DNA of 64,000 nt, from assembly GCA_944472135.2 (NCBI GenBank), contig OX235265.1:55935112-55999111 (forward strand), written 5' to 3'. The notes below the pieces were generated by a model. It did no database searches. It saw nothing but the letters and a program-made list of their open reading frames with translations, and was not told where the DNA came from. Position numbers and translations under genes: made by a program. How positions within the stretch are numbered: the first letter of the stretch is position 1; each line of letters opens with the position of its first letter. This document shows positions 45,301 through 48,670 of this stretch, piece by piece. The DNA is from Trichobilharzia regenti. Lineage: Eukaryota > Platyhelminthes > Trematoda > Strigeidida > Schistosomatidae.

Positions 45301-47836
45301 CGTTTCTTCACTCATGCATGATTCTGTCCGTTACAATGAGAAAGATCACTGGTAATAGCAGGGAGCCCTATAATACTTCTGTTTTTATTTCAAACGCTTT
45401 GGTGAGCTTTTTGTTGTGAATTTCGCAGCATTTATGATCACTGGATAGCTGATTAATGAGGTATTTGAATGTTCGCGGTGTTGTGCTCCACAATATTGAA
45501 GCACTTGCCAAATTACCTCACTTTCTAAGGTATCCTTGGCCTTTTCGAAGTAGGTGAATTCAAGTCAAAGATCTGATTGAGATTCTGGTCTCTTTTTTAT
45601 GGTGGTGTATCATGTTGCAACTTGACCTACGTGTCACTTACTTTTCCTGAATCCAGCCTGTATCTGACAAACTTTTCAACCCAGTGTTCATTTTAATCTT
45701 TTCAGGATGATCTGGCCTAATATTCTGTTAGGAGTGAACAAGGGCACGATGTCCCCCCAGTTTTGTCCACCAGTTCTTACGTAGGCGCAAGTCTATTCTC
45801 TGGCAGTTTAACATGAGAGCCGCTGTTCATAACCGCAAACACTTTCTCTACCTTCTACACCATCTTCCTAAGTAGCGTGAGCATTCTCACTAAGCTGTCT
45901 CGGATTATTTGCAGTGCTTCTGGATCCCATATGGTCCTGTCTATTTCTCAGCTATTAACAACTTCGTGACCTTCAAGTTTTTTGTTTTTTCAGGAGGTGG
46001 GTGTTTACTGGCAGTATAGCCCTCGTTCACAATAGTGGCATTTATGTGCATAATGCATCAACCGCAACAATAAAGCCTGTCGCAAGAGACTAAGTGATGA
46101 GTTCTGTCAGTCTTTCAAGACAGTATATGGTTTTGCACTCACCTGTTTTGTATCTTTATAACGGTTTTATTGCATTCAAAAGTCCCCGGACAGTTGTGAA
46201 TCATTGTGTCTTCTTGTAGTCAGAGATCATAGGGTTATGGTTGTCATCAAGCGATTAAGAATCAAATTATCGGTGACGAAGAAACTGTCTTTCTGGCCGA
46301 TAACCTTGAAAGTTTTATAGTAGGGTGCCTGTAAGTAACTGCGCATAACTACAGATACCAAGCAGGCACCTAATCAAGAATACAAAGTGCGATAACATAA
46401 AACAACTCCGCTCAGTTACACTGCATATCCACTTAAGGGTAGTTGAGTGCTTAGTGGAAGGACTACTAGTGATCTGTTCCCTTCCCCATTGTCCACTGCC
46501 AGTAACAATCCCATAAAAAATGATGAAAATATCTTAAAAGTTCATTTGGGCTGCCTAATATAAATTGTTTTCAATATGTTTGCATCCCATTGTATCCAAA
46601 ACGTTCGAAAAAGTAACAGATTCTAGTTATTTTCTTTGCCTGCTATCCCAGTAGAAAGATATCCATCCTGGATTATTCTTGTTTTCATGAAAAATCGAGT
46701 AAAGTTTCGGTGGTAACATGTAATATAGAGCTGCTGATGCCACCAAGTAAACACATTCACAAAAATGAGAATAATTTCCCTGTGTACATGGGTAGAATAT
46801 GTAGTGCAAGTGGCAAAAATCTAAGGAAGTAAGCAAATAATTTTAATACACTCCAGATAAATGTCAGTGTACACTAAAGAGAATCAATGTGAAGAGGAAT
46901 TGAAAGAGTATGGACTTACATGGATGCAGGTGAAAAGTACAGCAGAAGGCAGAAGCAAGTGGAGACGTGCAGTTGAATCCCTATGTTCCACTAGGAACCT
47001 AAGGGAGCAATAATAATACAATATTTATATTCCTTATTCATTATTGGCTAGCAATCTATTTCAAGACGTGTTTAAAACATGAGAACACCGAAATTAGGTC
47101 CAAATTAGTAACAAGAACACAATATCCCAAAGGAAATCAAATATTTTATTGCAATCAAATCAAGAGAGTGAAAGCACTGTGGAAACAAGTAAAATACCAA
47201 GTCTTTTAAACAAATCATGGTCAAATGGATACCACTTCATCATAAAAGATAGTGAGAGTTAGGTTACAGCTCAGGGAAGACAGTCACTTGGAGACACACC
47301 GATCCGGTTGGTAAATGCCAAACAGGAGAAAATGAGGAATATGCATTCAGCTGCAAGTTACCTCTATACAATTTATGTGGAACTAATTTTCAATGAAACA
47401 CTTCCGGTTTCTTTTTATTCAAATGATTTACGGCTTTGCACAAAACTTATATACATATAAACGAAAATATATAAAAACTAACTGTACACTTTGATTAATA
47501 ATATGCCGAAAAGCAATGACGGCGACAATAATATTAATAATAAAAGTGACATAGAATGAATGAAATATAATTGACAAGGCAGAAGCTTTAGTTGACTTTG
47601 AAAATTGTTAACAATTCAGATTACCTCTTGTATAAATTTTTAGCTCTTTCCTTCAACGTTAACGAAGCATACAATGAGTCAAGTAGTCCACTATTTTGCA
47701 AGGCTTTAAATTGATCCAAATCTTAATTAGATTTTTGTTAGTATTTTGATGAATTTTCAATTAACTATACCATCTTTCCTAGAATCAACTGGTCTATCAA
47801 ACAATCAAATTTTACTTACAAATTATCCGTATCCAT
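9323..47836 (-). CDS. NAP1L: Nucleosome assembly protein 1-like histone chaperone (whole gene, 12 exons)
   Basis: NAP1 proteins carry H2A-H2B dimers, shuttle between cytoplasm and nucleus and help assemble and remodel nucleosomes. Joining 47836-47820, 47793-47771, 47721-47625, 43289-43148, 37307-37160, 36637-36477, 35264-35125, 26819-26617, 19042-19023, 16443-16288, 12674-12651 and 9376-9323 (minus strand) gives 1185 nt, 394 aa plus stop, close to the usual 375-395. Every junction has GT-AG and matching phase. Family motifs appear in order: the dimerisation helix (about residues 46-93), GIPGFWLTVLK, LEFEFETNNFFTN, PFSYDGPE, ESFFQFF, YDIGQYIKERVIPRAVTYFT, then an acidic tail. Introns are 26 and 49 nt at the 5' end and 0.5-8.3 kb elsewhere. 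The basic loop after CHIDW is diverged and Ser/Thr-rich. Exon calls are by eye. Confidence 0.9.
10008..10490 (-). mobile_element. Penelope-like element fragment (lineage B): GIY-YIG endonuclease part
   Basis: A 157-codon minus-strand frame encodes the linker and GIY-YIG endonuclease of a PLE: a Cys-rich start (IYQSNCCCGASYMGHT), then the RxxSEH-type segment and a C-terminal part ending in LCLQNKLVQTL. The GIY-YIG nuclease nicks DNA for insertion. It lies head to head with the plus-strand PLE that starts near 10475, and the shared linker region makes the two an imperfect inverted repeat. Confidence 0.85.
10475..11880 (+). mobile_element. Penelope-like element (lineage B), decayed RT copy
   Basis: Broken plus-strand frames follow the PLE order. 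The N-terminal part is at 10475-10630; a YGSPKVH-like segment near 10770 is frameshifted. Motif A (SFDASSLFTNVPL) is at 10945-10985, motif B (GVAMGSPPGPILAYIF) near 11130-11180 and motif C (YCRYMDDTFLIM, catalytic DD) near 11240-11270. The thumb and linker (11386-11820) follow, then the first residues of the GIY-YIG domain (YIG near 11880), where it ends. Several stops and shifts make it inactive. It lies in the last intron of NAP1L (11). Confidence 0.85.
11881..12650. other. NAP1L intron 11, remaining sequence
   Basis: AT-rich intron sequence between the PLE fragment and exon 11. No other repeat recognised. Confidence 0.45.
12651..12674 (-). CDS. NAP1L: NAP1L exon 11 (24-nt micro-exon)
   Basis: A strong acceptor (TTTATTTCAG) and a strong donor (GTAAGG) bracket 24 nt coding for IDEDDDFG. 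It is phase 0 on both sides and adds acidic residues to the C-terminal tail, as expected for NAP1. It could be skipped without changing frame. Confidence 0.75.
12675..13879. other. NAP1L intron 10, 3' part
   Basis: AT-rich intron sequence with no recognised element until the RTE copy begins near 13.88 kb. Confidence 0.45.
13880..16160 (+). mobile_element. RTE (SR2-like) LINE, 5'-truncated and decayed
   Basis: Plus-strand pieces align with the RTE copies at 33 and 53 kb. There is a linker region (KFKIQKLKDKTMRDAFATDI near 13930-13990), RT segments (KKGDL near 14785, an FIDFEEAFDSV-like segment near 15025-15055, VHTGVGQAG at 15170-15199) and a YLGSIVSTTG segment near 15520. The C-terminal tail and the 3' signature TGAAGCCCTATGTTCCACTT (16113-16132) close it, with an AATAATAATAA tail. 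Many stops and shifts show it is an old copy. It lies in intron 10. Confidence 0.85.
16288..16443 (-). CDS. NAP1L: NAP1L exon 10
   Basis: 52 codons, phase 0 in and out, with acceptor AAAAAG and donor GTAAGA. It encodes the diagnostic NAP1 segment EDYDIGQYIKERVIPRAVTY followed by FTGEALESD and the start of the acidic tail. This is the most conserved exon of the gene. Confidence 0.92.
16611..16655. repeat. (TC)n then (TA)n microsatellite
   Basis: A CT-dinucleotide run followed by an AT-dinucleotide run, directly upstream of the truncated PLE. Confidence 0.9.
16655..17860 (+). mobile_element. Penelope-like element (lineage A), RT motif C to GIY-YIG end
   Basis: A 5'-truncated PLE in NAP1L intron 9. 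The first frame has palm motif C intact (WIRYVDDTFVIIKR) and the following IPFLDVLVRR segment, and ends at a TAA near 16990. The second frame (17102-17845, 247 codons) carries the thumb/linker and a complete GIY-YIG domain (IIYKINCNNCEKHYIGQSGR, then RIHEHK). The two-Cys motif ahead of YIG is typical. This family differs from the CCCGASY type at 10 kb. The break is small, so the copy is moderately young. Confidence 0.88.
17861..19022. other. NAP1L intron 9, remaining sequence
   Basis: AT-rich. Possibly the 3' non-coding end of the PLE up to about 18.0 kb; nothing else recognised. Confidence 0.4.
19023..19042 (-). CDS. NAP1L: NAP1L exon 9 (20-nt micro-exon)
   Basis: 20 nt between a strong acceptor (ATTTTTCAG) and a consensus donor (GTAAGTAA). 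It enters in phase 1 and leaves in phase 0, exactly what exons 8 and 10 require; without it they cannot be joined in frame. It adds DLSRKTS. Confidence 0.75.
19738..20131 (-). mobile_element. Sm-alpha-like hammerhead SINE, copy 2 (minus arm of an inverted pair)
   Basis: The minus-strand copy has the same tRNA-like block (CTTAATGGTATACGAGCTCG) and hammerhead block. Its outer end, with GTTTGTAGGGATTTGATTGG at 20112-20131, is repeated inverted at 20247-20266, so the two copies form an imperfect palindrome. Confidence 0.7.
19793..19838 (-). ncRNA. Hammerhead ribozyme-like motif in SINE copy 2
   Basis: Stem I GTACTG/CAGCAC (5 of 6 pairs), stem II GTCC/GGAC (4 perfect pairs, as in Sm-alpha), then GAAA, stem III AC/GT and cleavage GTC. 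The first core C is changed (ATGAAGA instead of CTGAAGA), so cleavage is probably lost. Confidence 0.5.
20131..20280 (+). mobile_element. Sm-alpha-like SINE fragment, copy 3 (plus arm of an inverted pair)
   Basis: The 3' half of the SINE in plus orientation, starting at the hammerhead and ending with the conserved GATGAAATCCTG block and the inverted terminal segment shared with copy 2. Confidence 0.7.
20136..20181 (+). ncRNA. Hammerhead ribozyme-like motif in SINE copy 3
   Basis: Stem I GTAGTG/CAGTAC (5 of 6 pairs), core CTGAAGA and GAAA intact, cleavage GTC intact. Stem II is weakened by changes in both strands. Confidence 0.5.
20281..25075. other. NAP1L intron 8, non-repeat part
   Basis: Long AT-rich intron stretch. 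Apart from the small frame at 21947-22243 and short AT runs near 23480, I recognise nothing. The 22.9-23.3 kb part is less AT-rich and might be an old element, without proof. Confidence 0.4.
21947..22243 (-). CDS. Unidentified 98-codon ORF in NAP1L intron 8
   Basis: An ATG-started minus-strand frame with balanced composition (MSGSAVSETPENSYDHNVIL at its start). It has no recognised domain, signal peptide or membrane segment. It may be a remnant of an unrecognised repeat, or chance. Confidence 0.25.
   Translation of the reverse strand: MSGSAVSETPENSYDHNVILSEPEGDVKCLRDRDIMTNTSAMLFLFSREAIRNVGSKIMHIDLLSMGLQPVVRSSGNKKLYTLHTQNRFVQSYLPLIK
25076..25222 (-). mobile_element. Sm-alpha-like hammerhead SINE, copy 4 (best hammerhead)
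   Basis: Minus-strand 3' half of the SINE, from the B-box-like GGTTCGAACCC... block to the conserved end at 25076. It joins the plus-strand copy at 25223 head to head. Confidence 0.7.
25133..25181 (-). ncRNA. Hammerhead ribozyme, best copy in the window
   Basis: All expected parts are present on the minus strand. Stem I GTGCTG/CAGTAC has six pairs (one G-T). The core is CTGAAGA, where the fifth core base is free to vary in hammerheads. Stem II GTC/GAC can extend inward with CCA/TGG. Then come GAAA, a two-pair stem III AC/GT closed by GGCT, and the cleavage triplet GTC. The very short stem III resembles natural minimal hammerheads in metazoan retroelements, which may need dimers to act. Confidence 0.65.
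25223..25510 (+). mobile_element. Sm-alpha-like hammerhead SINE, copy 5
   Basis: Near-complete plus-strand copy. It has a leading block shared with copy 1 (GAAGACACTGCGAAGTGTTT), a tRNA-like part (GGCTTAATGGTCTACAAACT, then GTGGGTTCGACCCC), the hammerhead block and the conserved end. It belongs to the same subfamily as the copy at 48.7 kb. Confidence 0.72.
25396..25444 (+). ncRNA. Hammerhead-like motif with altered core (SINE copy 5)
   Basis: Stem I GTACTG/CAGTAT pairs fully (one G-T) and GAAA, stem II, stem III and GTC are kept. However, the core begins TCGAAGA instead of CTGAAGA, changing two invariant bases. The same change is in the copy at 48.7 kb. Confidence 0.5.
25511..26616. other. 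NAP1L intron 8, 5' part
   Basis: AT-rich intron sequence with no recognised feature. Confidence 0.45.
26617..26819 (-). CDS. NAP1L: NAP1L exon 8
   Basis: 203 nt, phase 2 in and phase 1 out, acceptor CTTACACAG, donor GTAATA. It begins with CHIDWRPNKNVMVQ, the counterpart of the NAP1 segment after the Cys-Asp-Gly-Cys strand, and ends with DESFFQFFSISNQ, the counterpart of NDSFFNFF. Between them the usual basic loop is replaced by a Ser/Thr-rich stretch. Confidence 0.88.
26820..27479. other. NAP1L intron 7, 3' part
   Basis: AT-rich intron sequence with no recognised feature. Confidence 0.4.
27480..28400 (+). mobile_element. RTE (SR2-like) LINE, old internally deleted copy
   Basis: The 28150-28390 part clearly follows the RTE RT region: a KTGVRQL segment, then VVDWI, then SHKLEDL and KLPEEAGKTGLQ, the last matching KLAEEASKIGLN of the copy at 34 kb. 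The upstream part to 27480 is GC-richer than the intron and may be the 5' region, but I could not align it firmly. Confidence 0.6.
28715..28900 (-). mobile_element. tRNA-derived SINE, type A (CR1-type tail)
   Basis: Minus-strand copy with a damaged tRNA-like head (B-box-like GAGGTTCGATCCC). The body reads TCGGCCTGCAAAATTTGGGC, the tail is related to GCTGAAAATTCCATAC and the end is A-rich. It matches the copy at 51.2 kb. Confidence 0.75.
28901..29132. other. NAP1L intron 7 flank of the LTR element
   Basis: AT-rich intron sequence; no recognised feature. Confidence 0.4.
29137..29462 (+). repeat. 5' LTR of the gypsy element
   Basis: Starts TGTGGTG and ends TGTTACA (TG...CA termini). It holds several CCAATCA boxes, including two tandem units of about 33 bp (near 29312-29377), TATAAATA at 29397-29404 and AATAAA at 29420-29425, so a U3-R-U5 order is plausible. 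Confidence 0.92.
29397..29404 (+). promoter_or_regulatory. TATA box of the 5' LTR
   Basis: TATAAATA lies downstream of the CCAAT boxes and 16 bp upstream of AATAAA, a compact LTR promoter layout. Confidence 0.6.
29465..29482 (+). promoter_or_regulatory. Primer-binding site of the gypsy element
   Basis: TGGTGTCGCTGCCTACCG starts 2 nt after the 5' LTR with the TGG expected to pair with a tRNA 3' CCA. I cannot name the tRNA without a search. Confidence 0.6.
29566..32367 (+). CDS. pol: Gypsy pol: reverse transcriptase, RNase H, integrase
   Basis: A 933-codon frame starting at a GTG that is probably not a natural start; the first 20 or so residues are read from a stray copy of the LTR 3' end. 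RT runs from about residue 30 with FCVDFRQLN, FSVLDLRSGYWQI and YGDD (211-214) as the catalytic motif. RNase H has FTVCTDASDYA and ETDHKPL. Integrase has the HHCC zinc motif (CHQLAHTG ... CPRCQ), catalytic D634, D694 and E730 with 35 residues between the last two, and a GPY-type end (WEGPYTITKRRG). No stop interrupts it. It ends inside the 3' LTR at TAG (32365-32367). It lacks protease and gag. Confidence 0.93.
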   Translation: MAFKICCLALVFCCYIDRVTMTELSLTELISKYDHLFTGDGDPYGYCDKVNHEIPLSDPKVRSFTTRRVPCHLEGEVERQVQEMLKDDIIEEADSPYNSPVLLVKKANGKYRFCVDFRQLNSMTELRPCAMPTVVETLDRLQGANVFSVLDLRSGYWQIPIKQGDRDKTAFIVGQTQYRFKRMPFGLAGAPFTFRRLMKLLLRNLKNVEVYGDDLVIYSQNENDHVNHVEAVLRRIEEFGLRVNKTKSQIAKKNVTLLGHKVGNGEIKPLPEKILTIKTIPAPNSKRKLRQFLGRAAFYSRFVKNFNEIAAPLYRLLGEPKFVWSEESQRTFDRIKQLLDHQQMTLKLPVPGRQFTVCTDASDYAIGAVLRQDEGIVEYASRVLTLAERKYSTIEKECLAMVWAVDKWRPYLLGRRFHIETDHKPLQFLKTARDPRGKLSRWMLRLQEYDFTISHVPGSENVLADLLSRPEDESELPEVAYGVHAVEQDPLRLARRQRLDDTLNTVIQVITNGIEVDQTTASKELTTLLRQRDRLRVNAYGTLTWRENDGSWLAVIPQSSRHDMIEECHQLAHTGVARTTDLLRQSMYWPGMREDVARYVLGCPRCQLMKGDRCIRPPLQSIPVTAIGDLWSVDVMGPFPQTSNGNQYLLVMTEHATRWVDAVAIPDQRARTVTDAVVRHIVADHGVPKTILTDQGPCFESEEFTSRLQQLGIKRIRTTPYHPQTNGLTERNNRTLKEWLASKGGNWETELPLILLTHRATTQETTKKSPFQLMYGRKPRLPVHNETWPMHQKWSTTKLKAERKEAVKNVIRKQRSDVMKSQMKERTQCITFAVGDQVKCRDRRYTVGGGLGSRKLLPKWEGPYTITKRRGQVYTIRRGDKQKRVNASQLQRWVQWDKPVSNNPQLEDVAPRRSERLRTKLFDGGTSVVRAGC
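29577..29613 (+). repeat. Stray copy of the LTR 3' end in the leader
   Basis: About 37 bp here repeat the last bases of the LTR (GATCTGTTGC ... CTTCTGTTGTTACA) with three changes, followed by a tandem repeat of TTGACAGAGTT. It marks the junction of the gag deletion. Confidence 0.75.
32331..32345 (+). promoter_or_regulatory. Polypurine tract
   Basis: TGACGGGGGGACGAG lies immediately before the 3' LTR, where plus-strand DNA synthesis is primed. Confidence 0.7.
32346..32673 (+). repeat. 3' LTR of the gypsy element
   Basis: 328 bp, nearly identical to the 5' LTR, with a 2-bp insertion (AGATAGAGAAC against AGAGAGAAC). Followed by the CTAG target duplication. Confidence 0.92.
32678..33225. other. 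NAP1L intron 7, between LTR element and RTE copy
   Basis: AT-rich intron sequence; no recognised feature. Confidence 0.45.
33226..34830 (+). mobile_element. RTE (SR2-like) LINE, 5'-truncated, copy X
   Basis: It begins inside the linker before RT and runs to the 3' end. Frames read KKRYLFKLPKKGDLSQCKNW, GIMLLSIPSKILSR, QAGFRRNKSCIDH, LNFIDFEKAFDSVPS (motif A), then a frameshift, LSPVIFLIAVDW in another frame and LDFADDICLIS (catalytic ADD near 33990). The C-terminal part and the 3' signature (CCTGCGTTCCTCTAGGAATT) end in an (AAT)n tail near 34830. It shares its frameshifts with the copy at 52.6-54.8 kb. Confidence 0.9.
34831..35124. other. NAP1L intron 7, 5' end
   Basis: Short AT-rich intron stretch next to exon 7. 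Confidence 0.5.
35125..35264 (-). CDS. NAP1L: NAP1L exon 7
   Basis: 140 nt, phase 0 in and 2 out, donor GTAAGTATC. It encodes the NAP1 core strand segment FQLEFEFETNNFFTNNILYK and DNPFSYDGPEV, counterparts of FVLEFHFEPNEYFTN and DPFSFEGPEI in other animals. Confidence 0.92.
35265..36476. other. NAP1L intron 6
   Basis: AT-rich. A (TA)n run sits at 35392-35411. A very diverged Sm-alpha-like SINE relic may lie at 36000-36250: it keeps a CCTGAAGAGTC block and GTCCAGTC, but is too decayed for a firm call. Confidence 0.45.
36477..36637 (-). CDS. NAP1L: NAP1L exon 6
   Basis: 161 nt, phase 1 in and 0 out, donor GTATGT. It encodes VPVGIPGFWLTVLKHSPLIS, the NAP1 signature KGIPEFWLTxFKN, followed by a helix and the IPIEENGK strand turn. 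The acceptor (GATTCAG) has a poor pyrimidine tract, so the 5' limit is the least certain of the large exons, but it is the one that fits the phase. Confidence 0.85.
37160..37307 (-). CDS. NAP1L: NAP1L exon 5
   Basis: 148 nt, phase 0 in and 1 out, acceptor TTTTCATTAG, donor GTATGT. It encodes RHAIVSGTYEPTIEETEFS, the counterpart of the RxxFITGDVEPTDAESEW segment, then an acidic run of five Asp and a Ser/Lys-rich linker. Confidence 0.9.
37308..37861. other. NAP1L intron 4, 3' part
   Basis: AT-rich intron sequence; no recognised feature. Confidence 0.45.
37862..38130 (-). repeat. Terminal repeat (pseudo-LTR) of a PLE, left copy
   Basis: About 265 bp repeated in inverted orientation on the right side (39676-39723 plus 40397-40624, split by an insertion). 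The two are nearly identical. On the minus strand it contains TGTGCTCGAAACGTCG after TATGAGCA, a hammerhead-like block. Confidence 0.85.
38360..39600 (+). mobile_element. Penelope-like element (lineage A), decayed body
   Basis: Order of parts: SFYTNIP (motif A region, near 38400), LALEAVKREL..., a deletion that removes most of motif B (only SPILADIFMDSWE survives, in another frame), motif C as WWRYVDNTFTVLK (last catalytic Asp changed to Asn), thumb to 39042, then frameshifted GIY-YIG traces (CIGQTSR, then RLSEHK near 39265-39320). It is inactive by several measures. It lies between inverted terminal repeats in NAP1L intron 4. Confidence 0.85.
39724..40396 (-). mobile_element. Nested PLE fragment (lineage B) with inverted ends
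   Basis: A 673-bp insertion bounded by 13-bp target duplications. Its own ends (39724-39816 and 40299-40396) are inverted copies of each other, about 95 bp, containing CTGATGATGAATTTATCGAA. Between them lies a minus-strand GIY-YIG endonuclease fragment. Confidence 0.85.
39960..40310 (-). pseudogene. GIY-YIG endonuclease fragment of PLE lineage B
   Basis: The minus strand reads CACGASYIGRCSRNLIYRAR, EHLPSWLSKGV, then after one stop TGHKASSDESF and ALCVQKKQVQPL. It matches the C-terminal part of the copy at 10 kb (CCCGASYMGHT, then LCLQNKLVQTL). The RT part is absent. Confidence 0.82.
40625..43147. other. NAP1L intron 4, 5' part
   Basis: 2.5 kb of AT-rich intron sequence. I see no open frame of note and no recognised repeat. 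Confidence 0.5.
43148..43289 (-). CDS. NAP1L: NAP1L exon 4
   Basis: 142 nt, phase 2 in and 0 out. It encodes HPIIRRRVRALKRIQYDGLQ and EVQFYKELAELERKYMKQFE, the long dimerisation helix of NAP1 (compare LPRVVKRRVNALKNLQ and KFYEEVHDLERKYAxLY). Confidence 0.93.
43290..43509. other. NAP1L intron 3, 3' end
   Basis: Short intron stretch before the RTE remnant. Confidence 0.5.
43510..43885 (-). mobile_element. RTE LINE 3' part, old minus-strand copy (first half)
   Basis: Aligned in order with 52.66-53.02 kb, the 3' portion of the RTE copy there: a TGTGACCCTAGGAAGCCCATG block, then blocks related to the Ser-Arg-Arg-rich C-terminal coding part. It stops abruptly near 43885 and the next part of the element resumes near 45100. 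Confidence 0.7.
43886..44370. other. Unrecognised sequence interrupting the RTE copy
   Basis: Single-copy within this window. It belongs to the 1.2-kb segment that separates the two halves of the minus-strand RTE remnant. Confidence 0.45.
44371..45078 (+). repeat. Long inverted repeat, left arm (708 bp)
   Basis: Nearly identical, in inverse orientation, to 46182-46888. Differences seen are single bases (for example a T-run of seven against six). It contains a 69-codon frame (44423-44632) that recurs unchanged in the other arm but has no recognised domain. Confidence 0.92.
45100..45950 (-). mobile_element. RTE LINE, old minus-strand copy (second half)
   Basis: It resumes the element at ACTTGACATTAGTTTTGAAA (compare ACTTGACATTGGAGTTGAAA at 53083) and runs back through RT to the segment matching GGAATCCCATTTGGTC-type sequence near 45920. 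It lies in the loop of the long inverted repeat. Confidence 0.7.
46182..46888 (-). repeat. Long inverted repeat, right arm (707 bp)
   Basis: Inverse of 44371-45078. The spacer between arms is 1103 bp. The outer flank is the 3' end of an RTE element in plus orientation, unlike the flank of the left arm. Confidence 0.92.
46889..47018 (+). mobile_element. RTE LINE 3' end fragment
   Basis: GTGGAGACGTGCAGTTGAAT, then CCCTATGTTCCACTAGGAAC and an AATAATAATA tail: the usual RTE 3' end, starting exactly at the edge of the inverted-repeat arm. Confidence 0.75.
47019..47624. other. NAP1L intron 3, 5' part
   Basis: AT-rich intron sequence; no recognised feature. Confidence 0.45.
47625..47721 (-). CDS. 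NAP1L: NAP1L exon 3
   Basis: 97 nt, phase 1 in and 2 out, donor GTAATC. It encodes LDQFKALQNSGLLDSLYASL, counterpart of the QNPQVLAALQERL helix near the NAP1 N-terminus, then a Lys-rich turn leading into the dimerisation helix. Confidence 0.88.
47771..47793 (-). CDS. NAP1L: NAP1L exon 2 (23-nt micro-exon)
   Basis: 23 nt between TTTGATAG and GTATAG, phase 2 in and 1 out. It is the only way found to join the ATG exon to exon 3 in frame. It encodes PVDSRKD plus part codons. Confidence 0.75.
47820..47836 (-). CDS. NAP1L: NAP1L exon 1 (17 coding nt with start codon)
   Basis: ATG followed by DTDN codons and a consensus donor GTAAGT. The intron to exon 2 is 26 nt (47794-47819), extremely short, with TAA in frame if retained. 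Short 5' introns are a known schistosome trait. Confidence 0.75.
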
Positions 47837-47893
47837 ATGTAATAGATGTTATAAAATGCCAAAGATTAACGTTTTTGAAATATATATATATCG

Positions 47894-47900
47894 ACTGGAA
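47894..47900 (-). promoter_or_regulatory. Candidate trans-splice acceptor upstream of NAP1L
   Basis: TTCCAG on the minus strand (AG at 47896-47895) lies 58 nt before the NAP1L ATG and 34 nt after an ATTAAA. This is the arrangement expected where a spliced leader is added to the downstream gene of a polycistron. It may also be a chance AG. Confidence 0.4.
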
Positions 47901-47929
47901 TTTAATCGATTGATGTTAAGTCATGATAT

Positions 47930-47935
47930 TTTAAT
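47930..47935 (-). terminator. Candidate poly(A) signal ATTAAA of the upstream gene
   Basis: The common AATAAA variant, 52 nt after the TAA at 47988-47990 of the unidentified gene. Confidence 0.45.
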
Positions 47936-47987
47936 AAAGTGATTATGCATTAACAAAGTAAAAGCCATAAACATGTTTATAGTACTT

Positions 47988-48113
47988 TTAGTAGTTACAG
48001 CTCTCTAAAACAGCGATTCTATAACCACCCAAAGTTTTTACCTTAATTTCTTTGATTCTCTGATAAATGCTTCCCTTATCAATACCGATTTCAAAAGGTA
48101 AAGAATTATGCAT
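47988..48113 (-). CDS. Unidentified gene upstream of NAP1L, terminal exon
   Basis: Acceptor TTTTAAAAG, then 41 codons and TAA. The peptide (NSLPFEIGIDKGSIYQRIKE, then TLGGYRIAVLESCNY) looks like real protein and is phase 0 in, as exon 49371-49553 needs. A GTAAAA inside could be a donor, but then nothing downstream joins in frame. Confidence 0.55.
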   Translation of the reverse strand: MHNSLPFEIGIDKGSIYQRIKEIKVKTLGGYRIAVLESCNY

Positions 48114-48662
48114 CTTTTAAAACTCCTTCTGCTAATCTAATAGGTGAAACAATTCATTAGACTTCCAGAACAATGAACATATCCACAAACATTGCATAGT
48201 ATGGCTTAATTTTGTTTTCTCTAATATTCTAAAGAAGCTTATTGTTTTCTTTATAATGTTGTAATTGATTTTGGGAGGAGACGCAACAGCATTTGCAAAC
48301 TGATTAAAAGAGTAAGATAAATAATTCTGTGTCAAGAGATGTATGAAATAGAAAGGAAAGAAATGTAAATAAAAATAAGACTTTGTGCAGAATGTTCCCC
48401 TGAAATGAGATTGATGTACTCACTACATTTCTCGTAAAATCAGTAGGACAAATCAGGTTTATTTGATCAAAAAATGTAAAGTCTAGTCATGTGGGAAATT
48501 TTTTGTCATCCATGTAGCTTCACTTGAAAATCTCTGAAAATGTTCTGTGTGCTGATATCAAATCTGTATTAATATTAGTTTTCTTTGCAAGCATTTGACA
48601 TTTAATAATACAAAATTAACACTTTTCTACTATCCATTCCAATTGTTTTCTACTTTTCATGT
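48114..48662. other. Intron of the unidentified gene, no features
   Basis: AT-rich intron sequence before the SINE copy. Confidence 0.4.
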
Positions 48663-48670
48663 TATCGGTT

